DNA of 64,000 bases from Trinickia violacea (GCF_005280735.1 NZ_CP040077.1:2790001-2854000), one strand, 5' to 3'. Numbered from the stretch's first letter, positions 33,372 to 41,871 are shown. Notes: generated by a model not told the origin, from the sequence alone. Program-made: numbers and translations.

Positions 33372-35135
33372 TTACCGCCCGCGCGAACGGTTGCGCGCCG
33401 CCGGTCGCTGACCGCCGCGATTGCCGCCGCTACCGCCCGCGCCGCCCGTGTTTGCGCCGCCGCCCGCCCGGTTGCCGTTCGCGCCGCGGTTGCCGCCCTG
33501 CGCGCGATTGCCGTTGGCGTTGCCGCCCGATGCGCGCTTGCCCGGCCCGGTCGGCGCACGATTGCCGTCGACGTCGCGTCGGCCGCCGCCCGCGTTCTGC
33601 CCACGGCTACCGCCACTGCGATTGCCGTAACCGCCGGAACCCGCGCCGCCGCTACCGCTGCCACCGCCGAAGCCACCCTGCCCGCCGCCGAACCCGCCAC
33701 CCGCGGCGCCGCGCCGGCCGCCGCCACGCTGGGGCTGGTCGAAGCGGCCATGAGCGGTCAGCACCGGCTCGCGGCTGATGAATCCCATCGACGTCTGCAT
33801 CGGATCCGGCTGACGGCGTTCGGACGCCGCATTGCGCCCGCCCTTCTCTTCGGTCGGCGCCTTCAGCCCCACCGATGCCATCAGACTGCGCACCTGATTG
33901 TCCTCGAGCTCTTCCCAGCGGCCGCGCTTCAAGCCGCGCGGCAACAGGATCGGGCCATGACGCGTACGGATCAGACGGCTCACCATCAGGCCGACCGCCT
34001 CGAACATGCGCCGCACTTCACGATTGCGCCCTTCGGCAAGCGCAACGTGATACCAGTGATTCGTGCCCTCGCCGCCGCCGTCGCGAATGCGCAGGAAGTT
34101 CGCCGGGCCGTCTTCGAGCTCGACGCCGTGCAAGAGCTTCTGCCGCGAGCCTTCGGTCAGCTCGCCGACCACGCGCACCGCGTATTCGCGCTCCACGCTA
34201 TAGCGCGGATGCATGAAGCGGTTCGCGAGATCGCCCGAAGTCGTCAGCATCAACAGGCCTTCGGTGTTGAAGTCGAGGCGGCCCACCGCCAGCCACTTGG
34301 CCGTCTTCATCGGCGGAAGCTTGTCGAACACCGACGGGCGCCCTTCCGGGTCCGCGTGGCTGACGATCTCACCCGTGGGTTTGTGGTACAGCAAGACGCG
34401 CGGCGGCTTTGTCTGCAGCTTGCGCTTGACCGGCTTGCCGTTGATGCGGACCTGGTCGGTCGGCATGATGCGCTGGCCGATGTGCGCCGGCTCGCCGTTC
34501 ACCGACACGCGGCCGGCCACGATCAGCTCTTCCATCTCGCGGCGCGAGCCCATGCCCGCTTCGGCGAGCACCTTGTGCAGTTTCGGCGCGTCGTCGTCCG
34601 GAGATAGGATGCGCTTCGGCGCCTCCTGGCGGCCGCGGCGCAGCATCGGCGCGCGCACGCCGCCGGTGCTGCTATTGTCGGCATCGAAAGCCGGCGACGT
34701 CACGTAGGAGAACAGGTCGTCCTGGGCGGGGGCGCCCGCTTCGGCCGATGGAGCTTCGGTGCGCTTGCTCTGGCGGCCACCTTCGCGCTTGGCGCCGGCT
34801 TGCTTGCGGGGGCCCTTTGCGCCCGCTTCCTTGCGCGGCGCGCGCACCTGGGCGGCGACCTCGCCGTCCGGCGGAGCCTCGGTTACTGCGCCCGCGGGCT
34901 GAGCGGGCGCATTTTCCGCGCCCTTCGTTTTTGCCGCCGCGCGGCGGCGCGCGATCAGACTGCGCGGACCGCGTCGCAGACCGCGGCGCGGCCGTTCTTC
35001 GTCGCCCGCTTCCGAGCCAGGTGCAGCGCGCTCGGTCTCGCCGGACGACGCCTGGTGCTCTTGCGCGTCGTCGCGGCGCGCAGCCTCGACAGCATGCGCG
35101 GATTCGGACGAATCAGTGTCGTGGGTAGTAGTCAA
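33372..35135 (-). CDS. rluB: 23S rRNA pseudouridine(2605) synthase RluB with long disordered ends
   Basis: The core (about residues 195-450) is an S4 domain ('APKLHKVLAEAGMGSRREME') joined to an RsuA/RluB catalytic domain ('AVGRLDFNTEGLLMLTTSGD', with the catalytic Asp in GRLDFNTEG) and 'NREVRRMFEAVGLMVSRLIR'. It isomerises U2605 of 23S rRNA. The first ~185 residues are charged and Ala-rich; the last ~115 are Gly/Asn/Arg-rich with RGG-like units (GGGRRGAAGGGFGGG). I start at a TTG at 35135 (GAGG five bases upstream, giving 'MTTTHDTDSSES'); an ATG at 35168 has no ribosome site. It follows scpB by 60 bases. Confidence 0.9.
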   Translation of the reverse strand: MTTTHDTDSSESAHAVEAARRDDAQEHQASSGETERAAPGSEAGDEERPRRGLRRGPRSLIARRRAAAKTKGAENAPAQPAGAVTEAPPDGEVAAQVRAPRKEAGAKGPRKQAGAKREGGRQSKRTEAPSAEAGAPAQDDLFSYVTSPAFDADNSSTGGVRAPMLRRGRQEAPKRILSPDDDAPKLHKVLAEAGMGSRREMEELIVAGRVSVNGEPAHIGQRIMPTDQVRINGKPVKRKLQTKPPRVLLYHKPTGEIVSHADPEGRPSVFDKLPPMKTAKWLAVGRLDFNTEGLLMLTTSGDLANRFMHPRYSVEREYAVRVVGELTEGSRQKLLHGVELEDGPANFLRIRDGGGEGTNHWYHVALAEGRNREVRRMFEAVGLMVSRLIRTRHGPILLPRGLKRGRWEELEDNQVRSLMASVGLKAPTEEKGGRNAASERRQPDPMQTSMGFISREPVLTAHGRFDQPQRGGGRRGAAGGGFGGGQGGFGGGSGSGGAGSGGYGNRSGGSRGQNAGGGRRDVDGNRAPTGPGKRASGGNANGNRAQGGNRGANGNRAGGGANTGGAGGSGGNRGGQRPAARNRSRGR

Positions 35136-35195
35136 AACAACCTCAAGTGTCAGGTCGCGCGCGCCCATTGCGGGCGCGGCTGGTGTTCGGTTACG

Positions 35196-36215
35196 TCAAG
35201 CGCTGCGCGACGCGGCTTCGTCGTCGGTGAATTCGCTTGCGTCCTGCGCGGCGTCACGCCGATCCTCCGGTTCGCCGGCCGCCGGATCGCCGTGCGTCAC
35301 ACGCGTCGGGTTCGGCTCGAAGGCGTGTTCCGTTTCGTGGAACGCGCTCGAGTCATGAGTCGGTCCTGCTAAATCGGCCGGGCCGCGATCGGCCGGGCCG
35401 CGATCGGCGATCGCTCGATTTGCATCGTCTGCCTGCAGCTCGACGCGCGCTGCGGCGCTCTCGGCTTGCAGTTCAACGTTTGCTTCTGCGTCGAGCGGTT
35501 CGCGCTCGACGGTGGTTTCGTCACGCTCGCCCGGTGCGGCGGCATTCGTTTCCGTCTCTGGCAAATCGTGCGCCGCTGGCTCGGCATCGCCGTGAGCGGC
35601 AGCAGCCGCATCGGTTTCACCCTCGACCTCCGCGGGCGCGCCTGCCTCGCCATCCGGAAACTCGATGGCGTGCTGCGCGAGCAGATTCCCTTCGATCGCA
35701 GCGGCCGGATCATCTAGCGCAGGCAACTCGTCGAGCGCCTTCAAACCGAGATCGTCGAGAAACTGCTTGGTCGTCGCGTAGAGCGCCGGACGGCCCGGCA
35801 CATCGCGGTGCCCGATTACTTCGATCCAGTTGCGATCCTCGAGCTGCTTCACGACTTGCGTATTGACCGTGACGCCGCGAATTTCTTCGATATCGCCGCG
35901 CGTCACGGGCTGCCGGTATGCCACGATCGCGAGCGTCTCGAGCACCGCGCGCGAATATTTCGGCGGCTTCTCGGGATGCAGGCGATCCAGATAGGAACGC
36001 ATCGCAGGCTTGCTTTGAAAGCGCCAGCCGGACGCCAGCCCGACAAGCTCGACGCCGCGCCCCGACCAATCCTGCTTCAGATCTTCGAGCAACGTGCGAA
36101 CGGTATCTGCCGACACGGCGTCGGCAAAGAGCTTGCGCATGTCGCCGATTTTCAGCGGCTCCTGCGCGCAAATCAAAGCAGTCTCGAGGACGATCTTCGC
36201 CTCTTGGGTATTCAT
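35196..36215 (-). CDS. scpB: Segregation and condensation protein B with long acidic tail
   Basis: Residues 1-185 are a normal ScpB: two winged-helix domains with 'EAKIVLETALICAQEPLKIG', 'RAVLETLAIVAYRQPVTRGD' and 'LEDRNWIEVIGHRDVPGRPA'. ScpB is the kite subunit that binds ScpA in the SMC condensin. The last ~155 residues are an acidic, Glu/Ala/Asp-rich disordered extension containing a small DRGPADRGPAD repeat; ScpB proteins usually end near 200 residues. The ATG at 36215 gives 'MNTQEAKIVLE', the family start. scpA is not in the window; rluB follows. Confidence 0.93.
   Translation of the reverse strand: MNTQEAKIVLETALICAQEPLKIGDMRKLFADAVSADTVRTLLEDLKQDWSGRGVELVGLASGWRFQSKPAMRSYLDRLHPEKPPKYSRAVLETLAIVAYRQPVTRGDIEEIRGVTVNTQVVKQLEDRNWIEVIGHRDVPGRPALYATTKQFLDDLGLKALDELPALDDPAAAIEGNLLAQHAIEFPDGEAGAPAEVEGETDAAAAAHGDAEPAAHDLPETETNAAAPGERDETTVEREPLDAEANVELQAESAAARVELQADDANRAIADRGPADRGPADLAGPTHDSSAFHETEHAFEPNPTRVTHGDPAAGEPEDRRDAAQDASEFTDDEAASRSA
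35373..35409 (-). repeat. 15-base tandem repeat in the scpB tail
   Basis: ATCGGCCGGGCCGCG occurs twice in tandem (35373-35387, 35388-35402) with a partial third copy; it encodes the DRGPA repeat of the ScpB extension. Confidence 0.75.
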
Positions 36216-36454
36216 GCAGCTAGGCCAGACCCTGTGGTCACTGAACCGGATCAAACAGACGATATGGAACTGAAGACGCGCTCGCCCGATTTTGATCGGT
36301 CATATTGATGGGAGCACGGACCGGGGGGTGGCGAATCGTACCGCTATCAAGCCAAACCCAGCCGGACGGAGCAGCGAAATTCCGAGGAGGAACCGCGTGA
36401 CTGAACGCCATCTTACGCAAAAATATCCGGTGCGTAAAGAACGGCGCCCGCGGT

Positions 36455-37672
36455 TCACCGCCGCGCGAGGAAGCGGCGCAGCCGCTCGACGCCGAGATCG
36501 AGCCGCGCCGGATCGCATGCATAGCACCAGCGCACGAAGCCCTCGCCCTCCGGCCCGAACGCGCTGCCGGGGGCCAATCCCAGGCCGGCCTCGCACACGA
36601 GCGACTTGCAAAGATCGAGACTGCGCTCCGCGCCCGGCAACGCGAAAAACAGGTACATCGCGCCGGGCGGCGTTTTCACGTCGACGCCCGGAATCTGCGC
36701 GAGCGCGCTCACCAGATGGTCGCGCGACTCACGCAGGCTCGCGGCCAGCTCCTGCGCGAAGCGCTCGCCCTCGCGCACGGCCACGACGCCCGCCTGCTGC
36801 ACGAACGACGGCGCGCACGACGTGTTGTATTCGACGAGCTTGGACAGGTCGTCCATCAGCGCGCTGGGCGCCACGATCCAGCCAAGCCGCCAGCCGGTCA
36901 TCAGCCACGCCTTCGAGAACGAATTGACGCAAATCACGCGCTCGTCGCGCGCGGCGAGATCGAGGAACGACGGCGCGCTGCGCGCTGCGCCGGCGTCATC
37001 GGCATGCGCGCCGCCATCGCCGTAGTAAAGCCGCTCGTACACGTCGTCCGCGACGATCCAGATGCCATGGCGGCGGCAGTGCTCGAGCACCGCCTGCTGC
37101 TCGTCGCGCGTCATGACCCAGCCGGTCGGATTGTTCGGCGAGTTCAGCATCAAAAGCCGCGTATCGGGCGTCAATGCCGCGAGCAGGCGTTCGAGGTCGA
37201 GCGTCCAGCCGAGCGGGCCATATTCGAGCGACACGGTTTGAACGCTCGCGCCGAGGATCTTCGGAATCTCGACGAGATTCGGCCACAGCGGCGTCACGGC
37301 GACCACGCGGTCACCCGCGCCGACGACCAATTGCGCGGCCAGCATCAAAGCATTCACGCCGGCGCTCGTGACCGCGACCTGATCCGGCGACGTCTGACCG
37401 TGCAGCGCGCTCACATAGCCGGCAAGCGCCTCGCGCAGCGGGGCGATGCCGAGGTTGTACGTATAGAACGTAGCGCCGGCCGCGAGCGCCTCGCTGGCCG
37501 CATCGCGGATGAACTTGGGCGTCACGCGATCCGATTCGCCGAACCAGAAAGGCAGCACGTCGGCCACGCCGAAACCGGCGTTCGCGACCTCGCGAATCTG
37601 AGAAGGGCGCAGCGCGCGCACGGCATCGCGCGCGTTGGGCGCGCCTTGGCGGAACGGGTCTGGTTCGCTCAT
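36455..37672 (-). CDS. PLP-dependent aminotransferase, class I/II (AspC-like fold)
   Basis: A 405-residue fold-type I aminotransferase. Landmarks are 'NSPNNPTG' (178-185), 'VADDVYERLYY' with the PLP-contacting Asp and Tyr, and the Schiff-base Lys254 in 'SFSKAWLMTGWRLGW', followed by the distal Arg near 'GFVRWCYAC'. The substrate cannot be read from sequence; the family includes aspartate- and aromatic-type enzymes and MalY-like lyases. The ATG at 37672 is chosen because it starts the conserved part ('RPSQIREVANAG'); eight codons upstream are optional. It is downstream of a LysR gene on the same strand, 105 bases apart, and may be its target. Confidence 0.88.
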   Translation of the reverse strand: MSEPDPFRQGAPNARDAVRALRPSQIREVANAGFGVADVLPFWFGESDRVTPKFIRDAASEALAAGATFYTYNLGIAPLREALAGYVSALHGQTSPDQVAVTSAGVNALMLAAQLVVGAGDRVVAVTPLWPNLVEIPKILGASVQTVSLEYGPLGWTLDLERLLAALTPDTRLLMLNSPNNPTGWVMTRDEQQAVLEHCRRHGIWIVADDVYERLYYGDGGAHADDAGAARSAPSFLDLAARDERVICVNSFSKAWLMTGWRLGWIVAPSALMDDLSKLVEYNTSCAPSFVQQAGVVAVREGERFAQELAASLRESRDHLVSALAQIPGVDVKTPPGAMYLFFALPGAERSLDLCKSLVCEAGLGLAPGSAFGPEGEGFVRWCYACDPARLDLGVERLRRFLARR

Positions 37673-37777
37673 GGGACGTTCGGGTACGGGGAACATGGAT
37701 GGGAAAGGCGAAAGTGTAGCGCGTGCCGAACGAACGCAAGCGCTAGCCCACCGAACGTTCGATAGGCCAGGCGCGGC

Positions 37778-38680
37778 CTATCCGAGATCCTCGGCCCTCG
37801 CGGGAAGCTGGCGGATCAGGCCCCACACCGCCTCGGCAGCGGGCGAGAGCGAACGGTCGCGGCGACGCACGAGCTCGACCGTGCGCTCCGCGCGCGGCAC
37901 GAGCGGCCGTGCGACGAGCGACGTATCGGCCGGCACCGGCAGCGCGAGCCAGGGCAGCACGCTCGCGCCGACTCCCGCCTCGACGAGCCCGAACACGGTC
38001 GCCGTGAGCCCAAGCTCCTGCACGATCTGCGCGCTCACCTGATGCTCGGCGAGCACGGCGTCGATCAGCGGCCGGCTGCCCGACGCGTGATCGAGCAACA
38101 CGAGCCGCGCCCCTTCGAGCGCGCGCCAAGACACCTCGGTGCGCGCGGCAAGCGGATGATCGGCCCGGGCGACGAAGCAGAACGAATCGATCATCACCGG
38201 TTCGCTGATCAGATCCTCCGCGCCGTGCGGCCCGATAATGACCCCAAAATCGACCTCCCCCGACTTGACCTTGCGCACCACGTCGCTTTGCACGTCGTCG
38301 CGCAGGCCGAGCGTGACAAACGGAAACTGCTTGCCGCACGCCGCGATGATTTGCGGCATCACGCGACACGCGACCGTCGGGCTCGCCGCGACCACCACCC
38401 TGCCGCGCCGCTGCTCACCGATCTCGCGAATTTCACGCAGTGCCTCGTCGAGTTCCCTCAACAGACGCGACACGCTCGCAATCAGGTTCGTGCCGACATC
38501 GGTCAATTGCACTTCGCGCGTCGTGCGGTCGATCAGCTTGAGGCCAATTTCGCTCTCCAACTCCCGCACGCAGCGGCTCACGGCGGATTGCGTGAGCCCG
38601 ATTTCATCGCCGGCGCGGCTGAAGCTCTCTTGACGCGCGACCTCGATAAACACGCGCAACTGCCGCAAGGTGACATTCAT
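37778..38680 (-). CDS. LysR-family transcriptional regulator
   Basis: A 300-residue LTTR. The winged HTH is at residues 3-62 ('LRQLRVFIEVARQESFSRAG', 'LTQSAVSRCVRELESEIGLK'), followed by the linker helix and two periplasmic-binding-protein-like subdomains ('GRVVVAASPTVACRVMP', 'DFGVIIGPHGAEDL'). The effector is unknown. It precedes the aminotransferase gene on the same strand. The region upstream (38681-39083) leads to a DUF4096 gene on the other strand, so a divergent target is also possible. Confidence 0.9.
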   Translation of the reverse strand: MNVTLRQLRVFIEVARQESFSRAGDEIGLTQSAVSRCVRELESEIGLKLIDRTTREVQLTDVGTNLIASVSRLLRELDEALREIREIGEQRRGRVVVAASPTVACRVMPQIIAACGKQFPFVTLGLRDDVQSDVVRKVKSGEVDFGVIIGPHGAEDLISEPVMIDSFCFVARADHPLAARTEVSWRALEGARLVLLDHASGSRPLIDAVLAEHQVSAQIVQELGLTATVFGLVEAGVGASVLPWLALPVPADTSLVARPLVPRAERTVELVRRRDRSLSPAAEAVWGLIRQLPARAEDLG

Positions 38681-38919
38681 TTGTCCGCCTCATCAATATG
38701 CCCCGTCGATGCGATTCTATTGCCAACTCGCCGGATTGGAGCGTCGGCTGTCGTTTCTTGCGGCGCAACAATCGGGCGCAGACGCACGCCTGACGGGCCA
38801 AGTGCACAAGATTGGTGATAGCCCTTATTTTCTGGATGGTCGTTTTAGCGTCTTATACGCCCCTAGCTGACTTCCGTGTGGCCTTCTGCAAAGCGCCTTG
38901 GAGGCAGTCGCAAAGCAGA

Positions 38920-38934
38920 TGGCACGCTTCGTGC
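38920..38934 (+). promoter_or_regulatory. Sigma54-like -24/-12 element upstream of the second DUF4096 gene
   Basis: TGGCACGCTTCGTGC has GG and GC separated by ten bases, as in sigma54 promoters, with TGGCAC intact and GTGC in place of TTGC. It is 150 bases before the DUF4096 start. In the rest of the 403-base gap 38681-39083 I see only a weak inverted repeat (around 38970-38993) and no gene. Confidence 0.35.
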
Positions 38935-39083
38935 ATTGATGGGCGCACCGGCCGGCGCCGCCCGCGGTTCGATGACTGATCGACCGCCGCGGTCTGCCCC
39001 GGCCCCTGGCACCCGGTTGCGGGTGTGTCGAGAGTGCGCGGCGCGGGGCAGCGCACCGGAGTTAGCTTCGCTGAGGTGAGGAC

Positions 39084-39485
39084 ATGATGCTGTTCGACGA
39101 TTTGAGAGATAACGAGTGGGCGCTGGTCGAGGCGTTGTTCTGCGCGGAGCCTGCACGCAGCGAGCGGCGCGGTCGCCCGCGTGTGGAAGCCCGAGCAGTC
39201 GTGAATGCGGTGCTTTGGGTATTGTCGACGGGTGAAGGCTGGTCGAAGCTGCCGGGCCGCTATCCGTCGCCGCCGACCTGCCGGCGCCGTTTCGACGAAT
39301 GGCAAGCCGACGGAACGCTCGCGGAGATCGTGAAGCGTCTTAGCACGAGCGGCCGCCAGATTTCGCTGCGCGGACGCATCGGCGCGACCGCCGTGAAGAC
39401 GCCGGCGCCGCCGAGCCGCGACCGCCTGCGCGGCGCATTCTGGACCAACCCGGAATCCTGGCGCGCGCCAGTCAAGATGGCTTAA
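39084..39485 (+). CDS. Second stand-alone DUF4096 (IS5-type transposase N-domain) protein
   Basis: A 133-residue protein. Residues 4-85 align by eye with the DUF4096 protein at 11521-11973: 'LRDNEWALVEALFC', 'RRGRPRVEARAVVNAVLWVL', 'GEGWSKLPGRYPSPPTCRRR', 'FDEWQADGTLAEIVKRL'. The remaining ~45 residues are basic, Arg/Ala/Pro-rich, and quite unlike the tail of the first copy. There is no DDE catalytic domain and no flanking terminal repeat, so this is not an active insertion sequence. GAGGTGAGG precedes the ATG. A domesticated DNA-binding role is inferred. Confidence 0.72.
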   Translation: MMLFDDLRDNEWALVEALFCAEPARSERRGRPRVEARAVVNAVLWVLSTGEGWSKLPGRYPSPPTCRRRFDEWQADGTLAEIVKRLSTSGRQISLRGRIGATAVKTPAPPSRDRLRGAFWTNPESWRAPVKMA

Positions 39486-39823
39486 ATCGAATTGCAGCCG
39501 GGCGCCCATGGGCGCCCGGTTCGCGTCTGAAGGCAGCCGCGACGAGACACCGCGGCAATCTCGCCGAAGCGCGCTCCGACGCACCGGCACCCAACCTGCC
39601 TGCTACACCGTTACTCACGCAAGCCCCGCCGCCATCGTGCCGCCCCGCTGTGTGGGCAGCGCTCGTCAAACCATCAGCGTTTGGCGAAACATCTATTTAC
39701 CATTATTTACAACGTGCTTTCGCTTACGCGCTTACTTTACGAGTATGCGAACGAGCCGCATTGGGCGGTTTGATAGCTTGCACGGGGCTGGAGTGGGCGC
39801 GGAAGTGCCTGCTTCGGCCGACC

Positions 39824-39873
39824 GCTGTGGGCCGGGAGTCAGTGCTGAAGCACTAACTCCGGGCAACCACAGC
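39824..39873. repeat. REP-like hairpin, copy 1
   Basis: Outer arms GCTGTGG/CCACAGC enclose CCGGGAGT-c-AGTGCT-ga-AGCACT-a-ACTCCGG (core 39832-39862). The form is outer stem, one-base mismatch, six-base inner stem, two-base loop. GTGGG directly precedes the core. Confidence 0.65.
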
Positions 39874-39908
39874 ATGGGGCTGACCTAAGCGCTAAAGCGC
39901 TAAGGTCA
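39872..39908. repeat. REP-like hairpin, copy 2
   Basis: The tag GCATGGGGC (39872-39880) is followed by TGACCT-a-AGCGCT-aa-AGCGCT-a-AGGTCA (39881-39908), the same stem/mismatch/inner-stem/loop plan as copies 1 and 3. Copies 1 and 2 stand side by side upstream of the exported-protein gene at 39927. Otherwise the gap 39486-39926 holds no gene. Confidence 0.65.
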
Positions 39909-39926
39909 TCCGACACAGGAGCCACC

Positions 39927-40181
39927 ATGAAATCAATGTCACTGCTACTGTGCGGTGTCGTGGTTTCGCTGGCGACTGTTGCCGCCCACGCGCAGCACGC
40001 TCCCCGTGACTGGAACCGTCAGTCGAACGGCGCACCGATTCAATCCCTGCCGCAAAACGACCCGCGCGGACCTCAAATCACTCCGACTGTGCCTCGCGGC
40101 GATTTGCGCGGCGACATCGCCAGTAACGCCCGCTCGCGCGCCGAACCCGCCCGAGGCGGCGAAAACCGCCGGCAACCGTGA
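39927..40181 (+). CDS. Small exported protein
   Basis: An 84-residue secreted protein. The signal peptide ends in AHAQ (about residue 23), and the mature 60 residues are polar, rich in Asn, Arg, Pro and Gly, with no cysteine and probably disordered. CAGGAG precedes the ATG by seven bases and an intrinsic terminator lies 90 bases after the stop, which supports a real transcription unit. No family is recognised. A REP-like hairpin ends 18 bases before the start codon. Confidence 0.65.
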   Translation: MKSMSLLLCGVVVSLATVAAHAQHAPRDWNRQSNGAPIQSLPQNDPRGPQITPTVPRGDLRGDIASNARSRAEPARGGENRRQP

Positions 40182-40269
40182 CGCGTTGCGAAAATAACGG
40201 GAACCACCCGGCATAGTCGAAGTCGGAGTAATTGCCATGAGCACAGCGTGGCAGCAGCAAATATCCGGT

Positions 40270-40301
40270 AGCCCGTATCCTCGCGATACGGGCTTTTTTT
40301 T
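40270..40301 (+). terminator. Intrinsic terminator
   Basis: AGCCCGTATC-CTCGC-GATACGGGCT followed by eight T; ends the transcript of the small exported protein. Confidence 0.85.
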
Positions 40302-40389
40302 CGGATGACGCGTGGACCGGCGTCAATGCGAGCTGCCCCGATAAAATCCGTTGCTCGCGCAACGACCTCAAGGGCAGACCGGGTTTGTG

Positions 40390-40707
40390 CTACGAGCGCG
40401 CTTCCAATGCGGCCGCGGCGAAAGCTTCGCCCAGTGCGTAGTCATGCGTGCGCTGCGATTCCCAACTCAGCGCCCGTTCGTCGCGCGCAAGACGCGCAAA
40501 TTCAGCACGGCCTTTGTCGGTCAGAACAGCGATGTCGACCGGCGCATGGAAACCGGGTGCCGGAGCGACCGTGCGTTGGCGGACGATATCCATCAAGCCG
40601 AGATTGCGTAGATATTGGAAGACACTTGGGCGCTTGGCCCATGGAACCTGGCGATATTGCACTCGCCTGAGCGCCTCGAGTACCGCTTCGTTGGAATACG
40701 TGGTCAT
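40390..40707 (-). CDS. Hypothetical protein, winged-helix-like
   Basis: A 105-residue cytoplasmic protein. The order 'SNEAVLEALRRVQYRQVPWA' (helix), 'SVFQYLRNLGLMDIVRQRTV' (helix then strand), then 'VDIAVLTDKGRAEFARLARD' resembles a winged-helix layout, in which L-T-D/E-K-G-R-A/x-x-F after a short beta hairpin is common. I cannot name a family. AAGAAAG precedes the ATG. It is isolated, convergent with the small exported protein across a terminator. Confidence 0.6.
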   Translation of the reverse strand: MTTYSNEAVLEALRRVQYRQVPWAKRPSVFQYLRNLGLMDIVRQRTVAPAPGFHAPVDIAVLTDKGRAEFARLARDERALSWESQRTHDYALGEAFAAAALEARS

Positions 40708-40973
40708 CTCGATTCTTTCTTAAAGTGCAGCCATGACACGGCTTCACACGGCGCAATGCCGCGCGGCCGATGATGCCCGGCTGCGTCGGACAAACCGGGG
40801 ATCACGAGCCCGGCAAGTTCGGCGCGACCGCCATTCCAATGTACCACCTATAATTTCGAGCCCCCGTTCGAACGCCCGTGGAGCGCTCATTTCATGCCGC
40901 CGCGATACGTCTTAAATCGACGTGATGACAGCTCCATGAATTGCCTCGAAACTGATACGTTACCCCAAGTCAA

Positions 40974-41693
40974 TTGATCTTATTCACTTTATTCGCGCTT
41001 TTTTTCGCGGTTTTTCTACTATGGCGCCGTGCGCGGCTTGTCGTCGCGATCGCGGGCATCGGGACATTTTGGCTCCTTGCGACGGGCTGGCTCGCGGCAC
41101 CCCTGCTCGACTGGGCGCAACCTGACGTTCCGCGCGAGCGCCAGGCAATCTTCGCACCGCGCACCGCACTCATCGTGCTAGGCGACGGAACCGAGCACGA
41201 CGATAACGGCAGCCTCGTTCCCAAGCGCGACGCCATGATTCGCATCGCCAAGGCGGCGGAGCTCTACGCCGAATGCAAACGTCGCGAGGCCGTTTGCACA
41301 GTCATCCTCAGCGGCGGCAATCCGCAGCGGCACGAAACCAGCGAGGCCGATAATTACGCTCCTTATTTGTTGCGTCTTCATGTCGCGAAAACTGACGTGT
41401 TGCTCGAAAACACCAGCCTCAACACCTATCAAAACGCGCGCAACGTTGCTCGCATACTACGCGGCGAACGTTACGATTCGTTGATGCTCGTGACATCGGC
41501 GTATCAGATGCCCCGTGCGTTGCTCGATTTCGCGCGGTTCGGGCTGTCGCCGCATCCGATCGTATCGAACGCGCGGCATATCCGGCGCGGCGTGCTGCCC
41601 CGCTACACCAATTTGGTCAACACCGAAGTCGCGCTGCACGAATTGATCGGGATTGCACAATTCCACGTCTATTGCGCGATCGGATGGTTCTGA
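40974..41693 (+). CDS. YdcF/ElyC/SanA-family (DUF218) membrane protein
   Basis: A 239-residue protein with two N-terminal membrane segments (about 1-18 and 22-44) and a DUF218 domain: 'RTALIVLGDGTEHDDNGSLV', 'ERIAKAAELYAE'-like helix, 'VILSGGNPQRHETSEADNYA', 'LLENTSLNTYQNARNVARIL' and 'LMLVTSAYQMPRALLDFAR'. The family (ElyC, SanA, YdcF) works in the envelope, in E. coli around peptidoglycan and undecaprenyl-phosphate metabolism; exact activity here is unknown. The start is a TTG at 40974, the only start after an in-frame stop at 40953-40955. A TATAAT at 40849-40854 may be its -10. Confidence 0.85.
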   Translation: MILFTLFALFFAVFLLWRRARLVVAIAGIGTFWLLATGWLAAPLLDWAQPDVPRERQAIFAPRTALIVLGDGTEHDDNGSLVPKRDAMIRIAKAAELYAECKRREAVCTVILSGGNPQRHETSEADNYAPYLLRLHVAKTDVLLENTSLNTYQNARNVARILRGERYDSLMLVTSAYQMPRALLDFARFGLSPHPIVSNARHIRRGVLPRYTNLVNTEVALHELIGIAQFHVYCAIGWF

Positions 41694-41855
41694 CACCAGC
41701 AGGCGTTGGCAATAGGCAAACATGCAGCACCGGCATTTGATTCGGAGTCCAAGTTTTTTCGACGCGGATTCTCGCCTGCATCAACCGCGCGGCAGTCGGG
41801 CCCGGAATCTGCTCGCCCTGCTTCCGAGGCACGTCCTTTCGAGCCTCGACGCACT

Positions 41856-41871
41856 TGTAACCAAATGTAAC
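41856..41871 (+). promoter_or_regulatory. RstA-like direct-repeat box
   Basis: TGTAACCAAATGTAAC fits the reverse complement of the E. coli RstA box (TGTAACNANATGTA) and has two GTAAC repeats ten bases apart, as for OmpR-family regulators. It lies about 60 bases before a TAGAAT (41921-41926) that could be the -10 of the gene at 41996. Confidence 0.4.

Noticed and set aside
40849..40854. A firm sigma70 promoter for the YdcF-like gene
   Set aside because: TATAAT is present but no acceptable -35 lies 16-18 bases upstream, and the distance to the start is 120 bases; mentioned only as possible.
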